Source: Alisma plantago-aquatica
Lineage: Eukaryota; Streptophyta; Magnoliopsida; Alismatales; Alismataceae
DNA length: 64,000 bases
NCBI GenBank assembly: GCA_963693085.1
Contig: OY856409.1
Location: forward strand, 1,169,285,749 to 1,169,349,748
Reading direction: 5' to 3'
The translations under genes were made by a program, and so were the position numbers. The notes under the pieces were generated by a model. The model was given only the letters and a program-made list of their open reading frames with translations. It did no database searches and had not been told where the DNA came from. Below are positions 49,961-60,670 of this stretch, piece by piece. Positions within the stretch are counted from its first letter, which is position 1. Each line of letters starts with the position of its first letter.

Positions 49961-51118
49961 ATGTACCATAAGTAAACGCAAATTCTAAATATTAATTCTA
50001 AAATCATATAGATTTCCATCTAACACAAATAATTTAGCATTCGTGTCGTGTCCTAAATCAATTTCTAACTAAAGAAAAAGGGTCGTGAACAAAATCTTAA
50101 GCAAAGAAAGATGTAATATGGTCACATATCAAATGCTTATTTTTACAAACAAGACAATTAGTTTATTATTTGATTAACCATCATCGTACTTTTACTTTCT
50201 TTACTATACTAATAAAATGATATAGAAGAATATCACATAGGAATCAATAGCATACTCATCACACAAGATTATAATTTATAAAAAAATGATATTATTTGCA
50301 TTAGAATTTAGAAATAAAAAGTTGCATACCTTTATTATCAGTCTGGACTTGAGCTTCTAATAATGTAATTTGTTGGAATTGACGTCAGTGAATGGAATTT
50401 TCTAATAATGCTTCTTTTAAGCCAAAAGAGATAGACGATTACTCGTTGACTTCAGTCTAAATCTTTGGTAATTCTGGACTTCTTGCAATAGTTAGGCGCA
50501 ACCACACAACAACATGAAACAACCACACAGACTGTACGATGTTTGTTGTCGACTTGTTGGCCTTAGCTCTTGCTAACAGCTGGACGACGGCGTGCCCGGA
50601 TACATTATTGTTGTTGGTGTCACACTCCGAAGGCGCTCCGAAGGCCCACCTCAACAGACGCCTATCCTATAAGAGGTCTCCTATAGAAAAATGATAGGAG
50701 ACCAATCATAGTTTTTATAGTATTAAAGAATTCACTTAAATGCTGAAAAAATAATTTCCCTCCCCATTAGTTTTTTTGTGGGTTGGATTTTTGGTGTTTT
50801 CATTTATTGTCCTATACAATAAGTATAGGAGGCCTGTTATACTACCAATTTTGCACTTCGACGACTACGGTTGGACGTCATTTTCTCTACAGCTTCATGA
50901 CGCGTGTGTCAATGATCTGACACTGATGGAGAAGTCGGGGTTAAAGATCAGACCGGTTGGCGTCGAGCGTGGGCGTTGGGTCGGCGTCAGCGTCTGTTTC
51001 TTTCCGCCTTGCAATCACGCAAGCGCAGAGTCGGGCATTCTCAGCAGTCTTGGGTTTCAGATTCTCACGCGGCCATCAACTGCCCAAAAGTCCCGGTCTC
51101 ACGGGTATAATTTCAATT
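49961..51118. other. Unassigned stretch with one strong hairpin
   Basis: AT-rich to 50.4 kb, then mixed. Open frames at 50,457-50,654 (minus) and 50,776-51,120 (plus) are not recognised and have no visible promoter or domain. A perfect 10-base inverted repeat GGTCTCCTAT (50,675-50,684) and ATAGGAGACC (50,694-50,703) with a 9-base loop is the only structured feature. Confidence 0.4.
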
Positions 51119-51577
51119 AAGGAAAATAAAATCAAAATGGCACGGTTTGATAAAAATAATTCTGGGAATAGCATCTCTGTGAAAATAATCTCAAATTAGC
51201 CAACTTTTCTGAGAAAACGTCAAATGAATTGGCATTTTTTTTATGGAGGGTGTGAAAATGCCATTGTAATTGGGGCTTTTTATTAAAAAATTAAAAAAAA
51301 AACAAAAGCAAAGCAAAAATGCCAAAAGAGTTGGCGGTTTCACCCAAAAGTGTTGGCTGAAAGCACCAACTTTTTTTGGCGTTTTTATTTTGTTTTTGTT
51401 TTGTTTTATTTTTTATTTTTGATTGAAAGTTCCAAATGCAGTGGCGTTTTCACAATTTTGTTCAGAAAAATGCCAATTCAAATGGCATTTTATCAGAAAA
51501 GTGGACTTCTTTGGGAATGGAGGTGCTATTCCCGGAATTATTTATATCAAACTGTGTCATTTTGATTTTTTTTCCTT
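51119..51577. mobile_element. Foldback element: near-complete 460-base hairpin
   Basis: The two halves are inverted copies of each other over almost the whole length. The left arm begins AAGGAAAATAAAATCAAAATG; the right end reads CATTTTGATTTTTTTTCCTT. Inner parts (AATTGGCATTTTT against AAAAATGCCAATT, and the pair around 51,320-51,390) also match, and the centre is near 51,348. Short GTTGGC/GCCAA units recur through it. It has no coding capacity. It looks like a MITE or foldback transposon; a clear target duplication was not found at the ends. Confidence 0.7.
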
Positions 51578-53388
51578 CAACTAATCTATAAATATATTGA
51601 TAATTCTTTTATTTCAGTAACATCCAATATTACAGTAAATAAAAAATTAGGATTTAATTGTTGGGGGGGGGGGGGGGGATGCCGGGGCTGAATTCCGCCT
51701 CTGCAGACAGTCTATCCGATCAATTAGTAATTCTAGTTGGTCAGCTGGATTTAATCAGAGCAATTACCCAATTCATAAACTTCTTTAAGGCCGTGTTGGT
51801 TTGCTGGAAGGAATTAGAAAGGATTCATAAACCAGGAAGGATAGGATCGCAAACATTATGTTAAAGGATGTGATTTTACCCATCCCGTGTTTGGATGCGA
51901 CACCTGTATAAGAGCTTTTGAGAACTTCTGAAGACGGGGTGAATAATGCAAGAAACATCCTTACGGTAGCTCTTACAGGAGTGTTGCTCGTTGGCTGCAT
52001 CCTTCTTATAAGGAGATTCCATAATCGCGATGAATCACGAGTGGTTGGCGGTAGCACCCATTCATAATTGATTGAAAAACACAATTTTTTTTTAACCATA
52101 CGACCGATATTCCTCTGATAGTTGCGATGGAAATAAAATTCAATCAGCAAGGAGTGACTTCTTGCCATGAAAAATTAGCAAAATGACAAAAGCAAGCTGA
52201 TCGGATTAGTCTCTCATAAAAACAAGTTGATTGGGAGATGGCCAAGAATTGCCGCCTCACTGTTAATTTAGAACTCTTGAATTCTCCTTTTCTTGAGTAA
52301 ATTATTGGGAAGGTCACTGAGTGGAGGAAGAATATGATGAGGGTGAGGAAAAAGATGTACAACAAGCCGTTGAAGTTGGGCAACTCGTTGACTTATCTGT
52401 TGCTGGCTACATTAATCCCTGAAACACCATCCTACATTCCTACTACGACTGAGAAAAGAAATCGAAAGATAGAACGACAAAGAAAAGACAAAGGTATGAA
52501 GATGAAAAAATAAAAATCTAGTGAAAGTTAGATAGATCTCCTGAAGGAGAGGATTCTAAAACTAGAGACTGTTGTTGCCAGGTGGTCAGACAGCGTTTGC
52601 TGCGGATTCTGCAGACATGATCGTGGGGGACAGATATTCAGGGAGGACAGGCTAATTGCGAGTTTAGGTACTCCAATCCTGACATCAAATTCGCAAAACC
52701 AATTATAGAAAAGGATATGTTCATGGGACTTCAATCCTATCTTATACAAAATCCTTTAAACCAGACGTGGCGTAAGTGGAGGCTATCCATAATCCAACTA
52801 ACTAGTTGGCTAGATCAAAAGACATCTAGAGCTTCAAGCCCAGACTTTTTAATCCGGTCGACTACATCCTCTAGCCAGCCAGTCGTCAGAACTGATATGG
52901 GACAGATTGAAGACCGTAGTAACACTAAGCCAACTGACTGGGTGAAGCATCGAAACCCCCTTCAGGGAGCCTCAGCTGATCAGCAAAGGTGTTGTGTGAT
53001 GAGTTTGGAGAATCGAGTTAGTGAAATATGGGTACACTCGTACCAATTACGTCCCTTCCTGAGTACACCCATATTCGCACACAGTTGCTTACAAATTATG
53101 AGTATGCGTGTACTCGGAGATCATTTAATTTCAGTAAATATTATAAATACAAAATTTGTGATATAAAAAAAGCATATCGTTGTCCTAATTATTTTGGATA
53201 TAGTATTGTACCTTGGCAGTATATCATATGCGGATTATATTATTTGATTATGCCTACAACGTTATGTACCAAATCGTGCATGGTTTGGACTATAACTTAA
53301 CTAAACTATTACATCTCCTTGGACACCCATCTTATTCCTCCTCGGCATCACAAAATCCACCGTGTTAAGCTTTTCATTTTTGATGATT
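51578..53388. other. Unassigned stretch with G16 homopolymer and a small inverted repeat
   Basis: No gene is recognised. There is a run of 16 G at 51,663-51,678. GGCCGTGTTGGTTTGCTGG at 51,789 resembles MITE ends, but no partner terminal repeat was found. An inverted pair TATGGGTACACTC (about 53,028) and GAGTACACCCATA (about 53,060) could form a hairpin. The 149-aa frame at 52,717-53,166 is not recognised. Confidence 0.4.
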
Positions 53389-54443
53389 CTTTACTCCCTA
53401 TTCTATAGATGCGCCTTCAAATTTGTTGTTCCGGTCTTAGAAATTTTTTGACATTCATGTATCCAAAAATCTACGTCAAAAGAAACACTAATGAGGTGTG
53501 TGTAAGGTTGAGATAATAGGGACACTAACGGGACAACAAAGTTCGGGACAGCAAATTCTTTACTCCTTGCTCTCTTCAATTCTGTTGTACCCCAGAAAAT
53601 CTTTGACATTCATTTGTCACTCCAAAAAAAAATAATGAGATGTGTGTAGGGCTGAGATTAACAGGGACACGTTGGGACAACTAGCTCGGGACAACATACT
53701 ATTTACTCCTTGCTCTATACATGTGCCTCCAAATCTGATGTACCAGACTTGTTGTCCCGGTTGTGTCTCAGAAAATCCTTGACATTCATTTACCCAAAAA
53801 ACCACCCCTAGAAAAATTAATGAGGTGTGTTAGGGATGAGATTAAGAGGGACTTGTTAGGATAGCAAGCTCGGGATAGTAGATTCTTTACTCCTTGCTTT
53901 ATACATGCGCCTCCAAATCTATTGTACCAGACTTGTTGTTCAAGTTGTATCTCAGAAAATGCTTAACATTTATTTACCCAAAAACCCACTCCTAAAAAAA
54001 TTAATGAGGTGTGTGTAGGGCAGAGATTAACAGGGACACGTTGGGACAACAAGCTCGGAAAAGCAGATTCTTTACTCCTTGCTCTATAAATGTGCCTCCA
54101 AATCTGTTGTACATGACTTGTTATCCTAGTTGTGTCCCAAAAAATCTTTGAAATTCATTTATCAAAAACCGCCCCTAACAAAATGAGGTGTGTGTAGAGC
54201 TGAGCTTAATAGGGATACATTGAGACATCAAGCTCAGACAGTAGATTCTTTATTCCTTGGTCCATACATGCGCCTCCAAATTTGTTGTATCGAACTTGTT
54301 GTCTCGGTTGTGTCCTAGAAAATCCTTGACATCATTTACCCTAAAACCCACCCCTAAAAATAATAAGGTGTGCAAAAAGCTGAGATTAATAGGGACACAT
54401 TGGGACAGTAAGCCCGACCAGACAGTAGATTTTTACTCCTTCC
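53389..54443. repeat. Satellite of about 180 bases, left block
   Basis: About six tandem units starting TTTACTCCTTGCTCTATACA at roughly 53,390, 53,560, 53,702, 53,886, 54,071, 54,249 and 54,431; mostly 180-184 bases apart, with the first units shortened. Each has CGCCTCCAAATCTGTTGTA, AAAATCCTTGACATTCATTT, AATGAGGTGTGTGTAGGG and GGGACAACAAGCTCGGG. It resumes at 57,079 after a transposon insertion. Nothing suggests coding. Confidence 0.85.
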
Positions 54444-54908
54444 TCTATACATAGGGGTGTCAACGGGGAGGGTACGGGGAGGATAAGGTCTTACACTTAC
54501 CCTTATCCACCAAGTGTGGTGGGTAGGGCTATGGGTAATTCCCCACTCTGTTGACTCAAGGTCAATTAGGTCAATGTTGACTCACGTCTAAATTGACTAC
54601 ACCCGTGTTTTGATGATGACTAACCATTCCACATATTGGTGTCTAATGCCTCTACTTGAGTGTTTTCAGATTAGGTGTAGACACACTCCAATTGCCCTAA
54701 CTTGCGCATCTCAAATTAGAGAAAAGACAAGTCAAAGTCATACAAGTGGACGTTTTTGTAATATGATGTATATCCATTAGAATCATGTTGTAAATCACTT
54801 GTAATGATTGTATGACTTGTAATTAAGCTTAGAAAAATATCAGGAACACTTAGATCGAATATTAGATCACTTTTAATGCAACTTTGAAAATCAATTACAT
54901 GCACTTGT

Positions 54909-55134
54909 TCGGTCGAGTTTCCCACCCTGAAACTTGACCGATCAACCTTGGTCGATTTTCTGAAGATTGCATCGGTCGAGTTGTGCACCCACATAACTCG
55001 ACCGATCGGATAGCAGGCCATTTCCAGTTGAAATGGTCGGTCGAGTTTCCTCAGGACAAACTCGACCGATCCTTTGAATATCGGTTTGCCTGTTACTTGA
55101 TCGGTCGAGTTACATCCATTAGAACTCGACCGAT
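54909..55134. repeat. Four serial hairpins with TCGGTCGAGTT arms
   Basis: Arms TCGGTCGAGTT / AACTCGACCGA occur as four consecutive inverted pairs: 54,909-54,941 (one mismatch), 54,971-55,006 (perfect 12-base arms), 55,037-55,069 and 55,100-55,134. Loops are 9-12 bases. They lie about 140-360 bases upstream of the TATA box of the solo LTR, i.e. in its enhancer position. Confidence 0.85.
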
Positions 55135-55436
55135 TGCACTGTACGGAAAAGTGCAGAAAAGTGTTTCTAGCCGTTGTGGAGTTGCAACAAGTGAAAATAG
55201 ATCCGTTGCAAGCCACAAAACGGCTAGTTTTCATTCACAAGTGTTCCCAAAGGCTAAGAGGCATCCCCAGCTATAAATAGGACCCCTTGGGCTTCATTCC
55301 AAGGTTGAGCATTCATTGCAAACTCTTTGTGAGGTTCCTATTCTATAGTTGAGTGCTTCCTACAGCCTCCTCTTTCTCTAAGATTAATCACTTGCAACAT
55401 CCATTAGAGTGAGTAGGAGATTTGTAAGAGAGCTAG

Positions 55437-55437
<1 letters not shown>

Positions 55438-55488
<51 letters not shown>
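55438..55488. repeat. (AT)n microsatellite in solo LTR
   Basis: About 25 uninterrupted AT units just downstream of the LTR promoter region. Confidence 0.95.
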
Positions 55489-55490
<2 letters not shown>

Positions 55491-57078
55491 TGTGAGGCTC
55501 TCACTTCCATCACCTCCCCATCTCTCATTTGCAATCATGAAGATGAAAGTTCTCTCTCTTGTCCAAGAGAGGTGAAGAAGAATAAGGGAAGGCGTCCCTT
55601 GGTGAAGATCAAGGCTAAAGACTTGGAGCTAGAGTGGGTAAGCCCTTAGAGAAGGCAGAAGACTCAAGCTCAAGTGGGTAAGACCTTGGTGGAAGCTTCT
55701 CTGAGTGAAGGTGAAGTCAAAGGCGGAAGATCCAAGAAGAGTGGGTAATTCCTACAAGGCCGAAGACTTGTGCAAGAGTGGGTAAGTCCTTAGAGAAGGC
55801 CGAAGACTCTTGCAAAGTGGGTAAGTCCTTGGTAAGGTTGAAGACTCTTTGTATTGGATAGGTAAGTCCTTTGTTGGTCATGTATTGTATGTCTTATTAA
55901 TGAATATAAGAGTGTAATTGTTTGAAGTCCTAGAGGTTGACCTCTCTAGGCAAGTGGACTGACACACTTCTAGTTTGAAGTGTGGAACCACTCTAAATAG
56001 CTTGTCTAATTGGTGCATGTTCAATCTCTCTTATCCTTACTATGCATGATTTAGTTGCACTCAAATTACCTATTCAACAACCTTATCTTGTCATATATTT
56101 TGAAGGTTTAATGAATTTTGTGTAAGTGTTTTCAGCTATATTCACCCCCCTCTAGAGCATCTAATCACCCATCTAGGATCCAACACACTCCACCAATATC
56201 TTTACCCTCCCCTTATCCTTATCCTCTTACCCACAAGGTAAACGTTGAGGGTAAGGGTGAAGTAGGGAATTTATATGTCTTCTTTAAAATTTGTGCTAAT
56301 ATTAACAACAATGGCTTGGTTAATACATATAAATATATTTGAGTGAAATATCAAGATGCTCTAGAATGGATTTTAAACATTTAAAATGATTCTAAGTAAT
56401 CATCTACAATATTAGATTAATAGTTTGTGTTGTATTAAATGCATATACAAATGGCAGTACCCTAACATTGACATGTGAATAAATAAATTGTTCCCAAAAG
56501 ATAAATATTGCTACATTAAAATGATATTGATTGTATGTCACAAGAAGTTATTTTTGGAAACATGCATATCTTATACCCTCTAAACTGTTGTTTCATCCAA
56601 AAAATCAAAGAAAAAATAAAGGAGATAACAACACCTCACATATGTAATTGATACATTAAAGATTAAATCTTTCTATTATATACATGTTTGTCTTATACAT
56701 ACAAGTATTTAAAAGAACATAGACTATTTTATACATGTGTCTTATACTTCCAAAATGGTGATGCACATACAACCAAGTGAGCTACATAAGTAGATAAGAA
56801 TATCACGTATTGAATAAAATAATTACCACATAATATTAAGTATTTTATAGACTCAACAACTCAATGACTATAAATTTAATATATTATATATAAATATTGG
56901 CGGGTATCAGGTTGGAGGGTATGGATAATGGTTTATCCTTACCCTTACCCACTAAGGTAGTGGGTTAGAGGGTAACAGGTAGGCAGGTAAAGGGTAAGAA
57001 AATTCTTTACCCTTACCCTTCCCCTACAGGGTATGGGTAAAGGGAAAATGGATTTACCCTTACCCATTGACAACCCTA

Positions 57079-57610
57079 TCTATACATCTGCCTCCAAATC
57101 TATTGTACATGACTTGTTATCTCCATTATGTCCTAGAAAATCCTTGATATTCATTTACCCAAAACACACCTTTAAAAAAATTAATGAGGTGCGAGTAGGG
57201 TTGAGATTAACACAGACATGTTGGGAGAGCAAGCTCAGACAACATATTCTTTACTCCTTGCTCTTTACATGCGCCTCTAAATCTATTGTATCAGACTTGT
57301 TATCCTAGTTGTGTCCCAAAAAATTATTCACATTCATTTACCAAAAATCCACCCCTAAAAAAATAATGAGGTGTGTGTAGGGTTCAGATTAACATGGACA
57401 TGTTGGGCAGCAAGCTTGGGATAGCAGATTCTTTATTCCTTGCTATAATGCGCCTCCAAATCTGCTGAATCGGATTGTTGTCCCGATTGTGTCCCAGAAA
57501 TCCTTGACATTTATTTACCTAAAATCTAACCCTTAAAAAAATTAATGAGGTATACATAAGGCTAAGATTAACATGGACACGTTGGAACAACAAGCTTGGA
57601 TAGTAAATTT
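57079..57610. repeat. Satellite of about 180 bases, right block
   Basis: Continuation of the left block with nearly three units (unit starts near 57,251 and 57,432, 181 bases apart). A further diverged single unit lies at about 58,955-59,130. Confidence 0.82.
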
Positions 57611-58663
57611 GAACCCTCTACATGCACAAATCAACTAAAATAAGCATGCATAGTTTGGTTTCAATAATTACGAATTTAAATGGTGTTTTTTCAAGAATGG
57701 ATGGTAAGGAAATCCCGAAGTTTTTGCTTTCTAGGTGTTTGCTCTAGGTTGGGTTTTTTATATTCCTATGAATTTCTATAGGAATAATTTTGTAATATTT
57801 TTATTGTATCTGGGGCCCTTGACTTTTTATATTTTTCTTCTTTGTTTTATTGTTCCACTCTCCCTTGTTAGTGGAGCTTTTTTTTTCTTCGAATGGAGGA
57901 ATTCCTATCTATATGTACTCCAAGTCATTGAAAGCTATTAGCATCTACAAATGAGCATCGGGTTGAGTCATGTCCCGTAGCAGAGCAAATGTATGGAGCA
58001 CCGTCTAAGGAGCTGCAGAAATGTATGGGCAAAGTCAAAATCAGGTAGGGCACAACGGTTTTTTGACTTAATAGGGCAATGTTAACGTAAGGCATAATTT
58101 CAAGGTAAGGCACTGGCCTACCCTTGTCTGAATGTGGCTCCGCCACTGGTCATGTCAGGTTTAGACCTATTCTTTTTCAAATTTATGAGTTGTGAGTCTG
58201 TGTCTATGCATCAATAATATTTAAAAATCTTGGCCTATATCCAGCATGTGTCATAGATTCGACATTCGGTACTGGTTTGAGACGGTCTAGATAGCATACA
58301 GAAATGACCAATATATGTAAATACAGTTTTATAAGAATTTTTAGGAGTTGTGCATCAACGGATACATATGTAACATATATGTGCCAGTGGTAAATCTGAT
58401 ACACTCATAGCTCCCTAACTAAATCCATACCTACGAATGAAAAATGACATATCTTTGAATCATAGTCATATCACGTATATATAATAAAAGCATTTCTGAA
58501 TAATGGTAACTTACATTAATTTAGAAATATATACTTTATTTCAATAAATAGTTCGCTAATAAATAATTGTGCTAAACGTTTTGAAATACATCTCTTGGAA
58601 CACCATATATCCAATTTGCGAGGATGCATTGTAGATCATAACAATCAAGTTAAATATTGAATG

Positions 58664-58665
<2 letters not shown>
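57611..58665. other. Unassigned AT-rich stretch
   Basis: No gene is recognised. On the minus strand at about 58,130-58,150 lies CAGTGGCGGAGCCAC, a sequence often seen at the ends of plant dispersed repeats, but no partner end was found. The short frames show no domain. Confidence 0.35.

Positions 58666-58749
<84 letters not shown>
58666..58749. repeat. (TA)n microsatellite, 84 bases
   Basis: Forty-two TA units without interruption. The minus-strand open frame rich in Tyr-Ile across it is a translation of the repeat. Confidence 0.97.
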
Positions 58750-58751
<2 letters not shown>

Positions 58752-58760
58752 TGTTTACAA

Positions 58761-58945
58761 GTCCTTATCTTTATGACTGGCCAAACATTTTTCAAATTTA
58801 ACATATCCTATAAAGTTTATAATAGAATTTATTTGACAAAACATATATTATATTTTTGTCCTTATCTTTATGACTGGCCAAACATTTTTCAAATTTAACA
58901 TATTCTATAAAGTTTATAATAGAATTTATTTGACAAAATATATAT
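58761..58945. repeat. Tandem duplication, period 97
   Basis: GTCCTTATCTTTATGACTGG and the following sequence at 58,761 are repeated at 58,858 with very few differences, to about 58,945. It lies right beside the TA microsatellite. Confidence 0.88.
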
Positions 58946-59130
58946 GTGGTTAAACTGTCTACAAATCTATTGTATCATGCTTGTTGTTCCAGCTGTATCT
59001 TGAACATTTTTTGCTATTCATTTAACTAAAAATTTACCTTTAAAAGAAACTAATGAGCAATGAGTACGACATAGATTAAAAAGAACATGTTAGGACAACA
59101 AGTCTAGAACATTAGATTTGAACCCCCACA

Positions 59131-59583
59131 TGTGTCTGTGTAATGAATCTGGTATTAAGTTTTTGAGTCTGGTCTACCTCATCCATATGCAACTCGTATA
59201 AAAATGCGTATTACTGGCCCACCCATGTAAATGACACTAACCGGATCAATATCAAATTACGGTAATTTAGGACACTCGAGCAAGTGAGTTCGATGTCCAT
59301 TCCTGTTATCCTTGTTTTAACTCTATTTATCCCATGCTCTTCCCTGTTTACACCATCGTGTGAAATCCAGACCCGGTATACCACACGACGACGAACATAT
59401 TAACACAAAGCCGAGCCATCTGCTAACAGATTGACCATAGAAATCAGTCTCCTAATAACATGATATACAACAACATTTGTTAATTACTATCATAACGTCT
59501 GGCTATTTACAGCCAAGAAAGAAAAAAGACTAGCATGAGCCGAGAACATGTATTGTCCGCCATGCCCAGCCGCTGTTAGGCTC
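59131..59583. other. Stretch downstream of the bHLH gene
   Basis: No gene is seen. The part near 59,400-59,583 is the likely 3' flank of the minus-strand gene; no clear AATAAA signal was found. Confidence 0.4.
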
Positions 59584-59904
59584 TTAGAACGATGAATCTT
59601 CCACCTCTTCCTTCGCAAATGCCTGGACCAGTACCTGCATGACCTGAACCTGCATCTGCAAGTGCGTGATGTAGCGAGCGGTTTCCTCCACAAGATCCTC
59701 TAGCCCCATGCATACCCCGTCCGGGATGAGCTCTTGGAGGATTCGGACCCTTCTCTGGACGCCTCCACTGTGCTTCTTCCGCCTCATCTTCCGTGCTTTC
59801 CACTTCCCCGTCCCCTCGCCTTGCTGCGGGTTATTGGGACGCTCTGAGACGATGCAACCTTCCAGGACACCGTCCCTGTGGAAGAGAGGTTCTATTGAAG
59901 GCAT
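59584..59904 (-). CDS. Small atypical bHLH protein (UPBEAT1/IBH1-like)
   Basis: 106-aa intact single-exon frame. Residues about 33-95 form a basic stretch (KWKARKMRRKKHSGG) followed by a helix-loop-helix pattern: VQRRVRILQELIPDG, loop GVCMGLEDL, then VEETARYITHLQMQVQVMQVL. The P-G-G-like loop start and TARYI motif fit the short atypical bHLH proteins of plants (UPBEAT1, IBH1 and related), which regulate growth by pairing with other bHLH factors. The basic region lacks the His-Glu-Arg residues needed for E-box binding, so a non-DNA-binding partner role is likely. A TATA box lies about 95 bases upstream. Base composition is more GC-rich than the neighbourhood. Best candidate for a real host gene here; exact subfamily is uncertain. 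Confidence 0.8.
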   Translation of the reverse strand: MPSIEPLFHRDGVLEGCIVSERPNNPQQGEGTGKWKARKMRRKKHSGGVQRRVRILQELIPDGVCMGLEDLVEETARYITHLQMQVQVMQVLVQAFAKEEVEDSSF

Positions 59905-59998
59905 GATTAATGAAGATGGTGATCAATCTGGCGATCTTCTAAAGAGCTATATCCGGTGTAGATCAGGCCGTTTCTCATGGCAAAGGGCAGCGACGGCC

Positions 59999-60006
59999 AT
60001 TATATA
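59999..60006 (-). promoter_or_regulatory. TATA box of the bHLH gene
   Basis: Minus strand TATATAAT, within CCCTATATAATGG, about 95 bases upstream of the start codon at 59,904: the right distance and strand for the small bHLH gene. Confidence 0.6.
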
Positions 60007-60527
60007 GGGAGCTGAGCAGAGAGGTGACAGCCTTAAAGGCCTGCAGCTTTTCGTAACACGATCAGCACATGCACAGTGCAGGCTGTGATAAGTTAACACA
60101 TGTGCTTCCACATGATCCAATAATTGAAACCGTCGATCACCCAAGGATAAACTACGCCTGCGCCAGGGTGCCAGCACGCCTATCTCCTTTAAGCGCGCAT
60201 ATGGCCATTAAGGCTATCTTTGGCACCATAGAGAAATATTAACATCTCCTATTTTTCTACATATGAAGGCACACTTGTACATACACGTGACATATAAAAT
60301 TTGTTGAAAATATACAGAGAGATGACTGGTCCGTGAAAGAATTTTTAAGGTAAAAAATATTTGTGTTTGTTGTTTGAAAAGAGTGAATCAAAGAACTGTT
60401 TCTGTGGCATGGAGAAAGAAATTCAGAATTAAAAATAATAAAAGTTAATAGGAGAATTTGAGAATAAATATTTGTAGGAGTAAAATTCTTTGAAAAAAGA
60501 AAAGAAGAGAGTCAATCAAGGAAATAG
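60007..60527. other. Upstream flank of the bHLH gene
   Basis: First 200 bases are moderately GC-rich and likely promoter sequence (GATCACCCAAGG, CACATGTG-like pieces such as AACACATGTGC near 60,094). The rest is AT-rich with no feature. Confidence 0.4.
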
Positions 60528-60545
60528 TATAGAAATTATGCGCAC

Positions 60546-60652
60546 TTGCTAACTAGCTCAGTTGGTCAAGCCTGTTCGTGAAACGCAGGTTGATGTTGTC
60601 TCTCTCCTGCTACCTTAAAGAAAAAGTAGAATTCCCCACTTTAAAAAAAATA
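60546..60652 (+). mobile_element. tRNA-derived SINE with 18-base target duplication
   Basis: About 107 bases with an RNA polymerase III A box TAGCTCAGTTG (60,554-60,564) in tRNA-like context, a weak B box (GGTTGATGTT region near 60,589) and an A-rich 3' end. It is flanked by 18-base direct repeats TATAGAAATTATGCGCAC (60,528-60,545) and TATAGAAACTATGCACAC (60,653-60,670), differing at two positions. The long target duplication shows L1-type integration, so this is a SINE and not a tRNA gene. Confidence 0.75.
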
Positions 60653-60670
60653 TATAGAAACTATGCACAC

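Larger units (their letters stand above)
54549..56185 (+). repeat. Solo LTR, copia-like, nested in the hAT element
   Basis: 1,637 bases from TGTTGACTC to GATCCAACA, flanked by the perfect 5-bp duplication CACTC (54,544-54,548 and 56,186-56,190). No internal region, so it is the product of LTR-LTR recombination. It has TATA box CTATAAATAG at 55,271-55,280, an AT microsatellite at 55,438-55,488, four hairpins of a TCGGTCGAGTT motif (54,909-55,134), and a 3' end ATTCACCCCCCTCTAGA-like, common in copia LTRs. Copia assignment is from this last feature and is tentative; orientation is from the TATA box. Confidence 0.85.
54452..57078. mobile_element. Non-autonomous hAT-like element in the satellite
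   Basis: Terminal inverted repeats TAGGGGTGTCAACGGG and (from the right end, reversed) TAGGGTTGTCAATGGG, flanked by the perfect 8-bp duplication TCTATACA (54,444-54,451 and 57,079-57,086). These are hAT hallmarks. Removing it restores a satellite unit exactly. Its own sequence (54,452-54,548 and 56,191-57,078) has no transposase. Subterminal stretches hold many CCCTTACCC-like units, a common hAT transposase-binding layout. A solo LTR sits inside it. Confidence 0.85.

Noticed and set aside
51789..51910. MITE with GGCCGTGTTGGTTTG end
   Set aside because: No matching inverted end or target duplication could be found within a plausible distance.
52717..53166. 149-aa plus-strand frame
   Set aside because: Not recognised, no promoter context, composition like the surrounding noncoding DNA, and it overlaps a small inverted repeat.
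56930..57070. Telomeric repeats (CCCTTACCC)
   Set aside because: The plant telomere unit is CCCTAAA. These are irregular, in both orientations, and confined to the ends of the hAT-like element.
58556..58804. 82-aa frame with a long Tyr-Ile repeat
   Set aside because: Pure translation of the TA microsatellite.
60554..60600. tRNA gene
   Set aside because: Only the A box is good; no cloverleaf or proper B box, and the 18-base flanking repeats plus A-rich end show a SINE.
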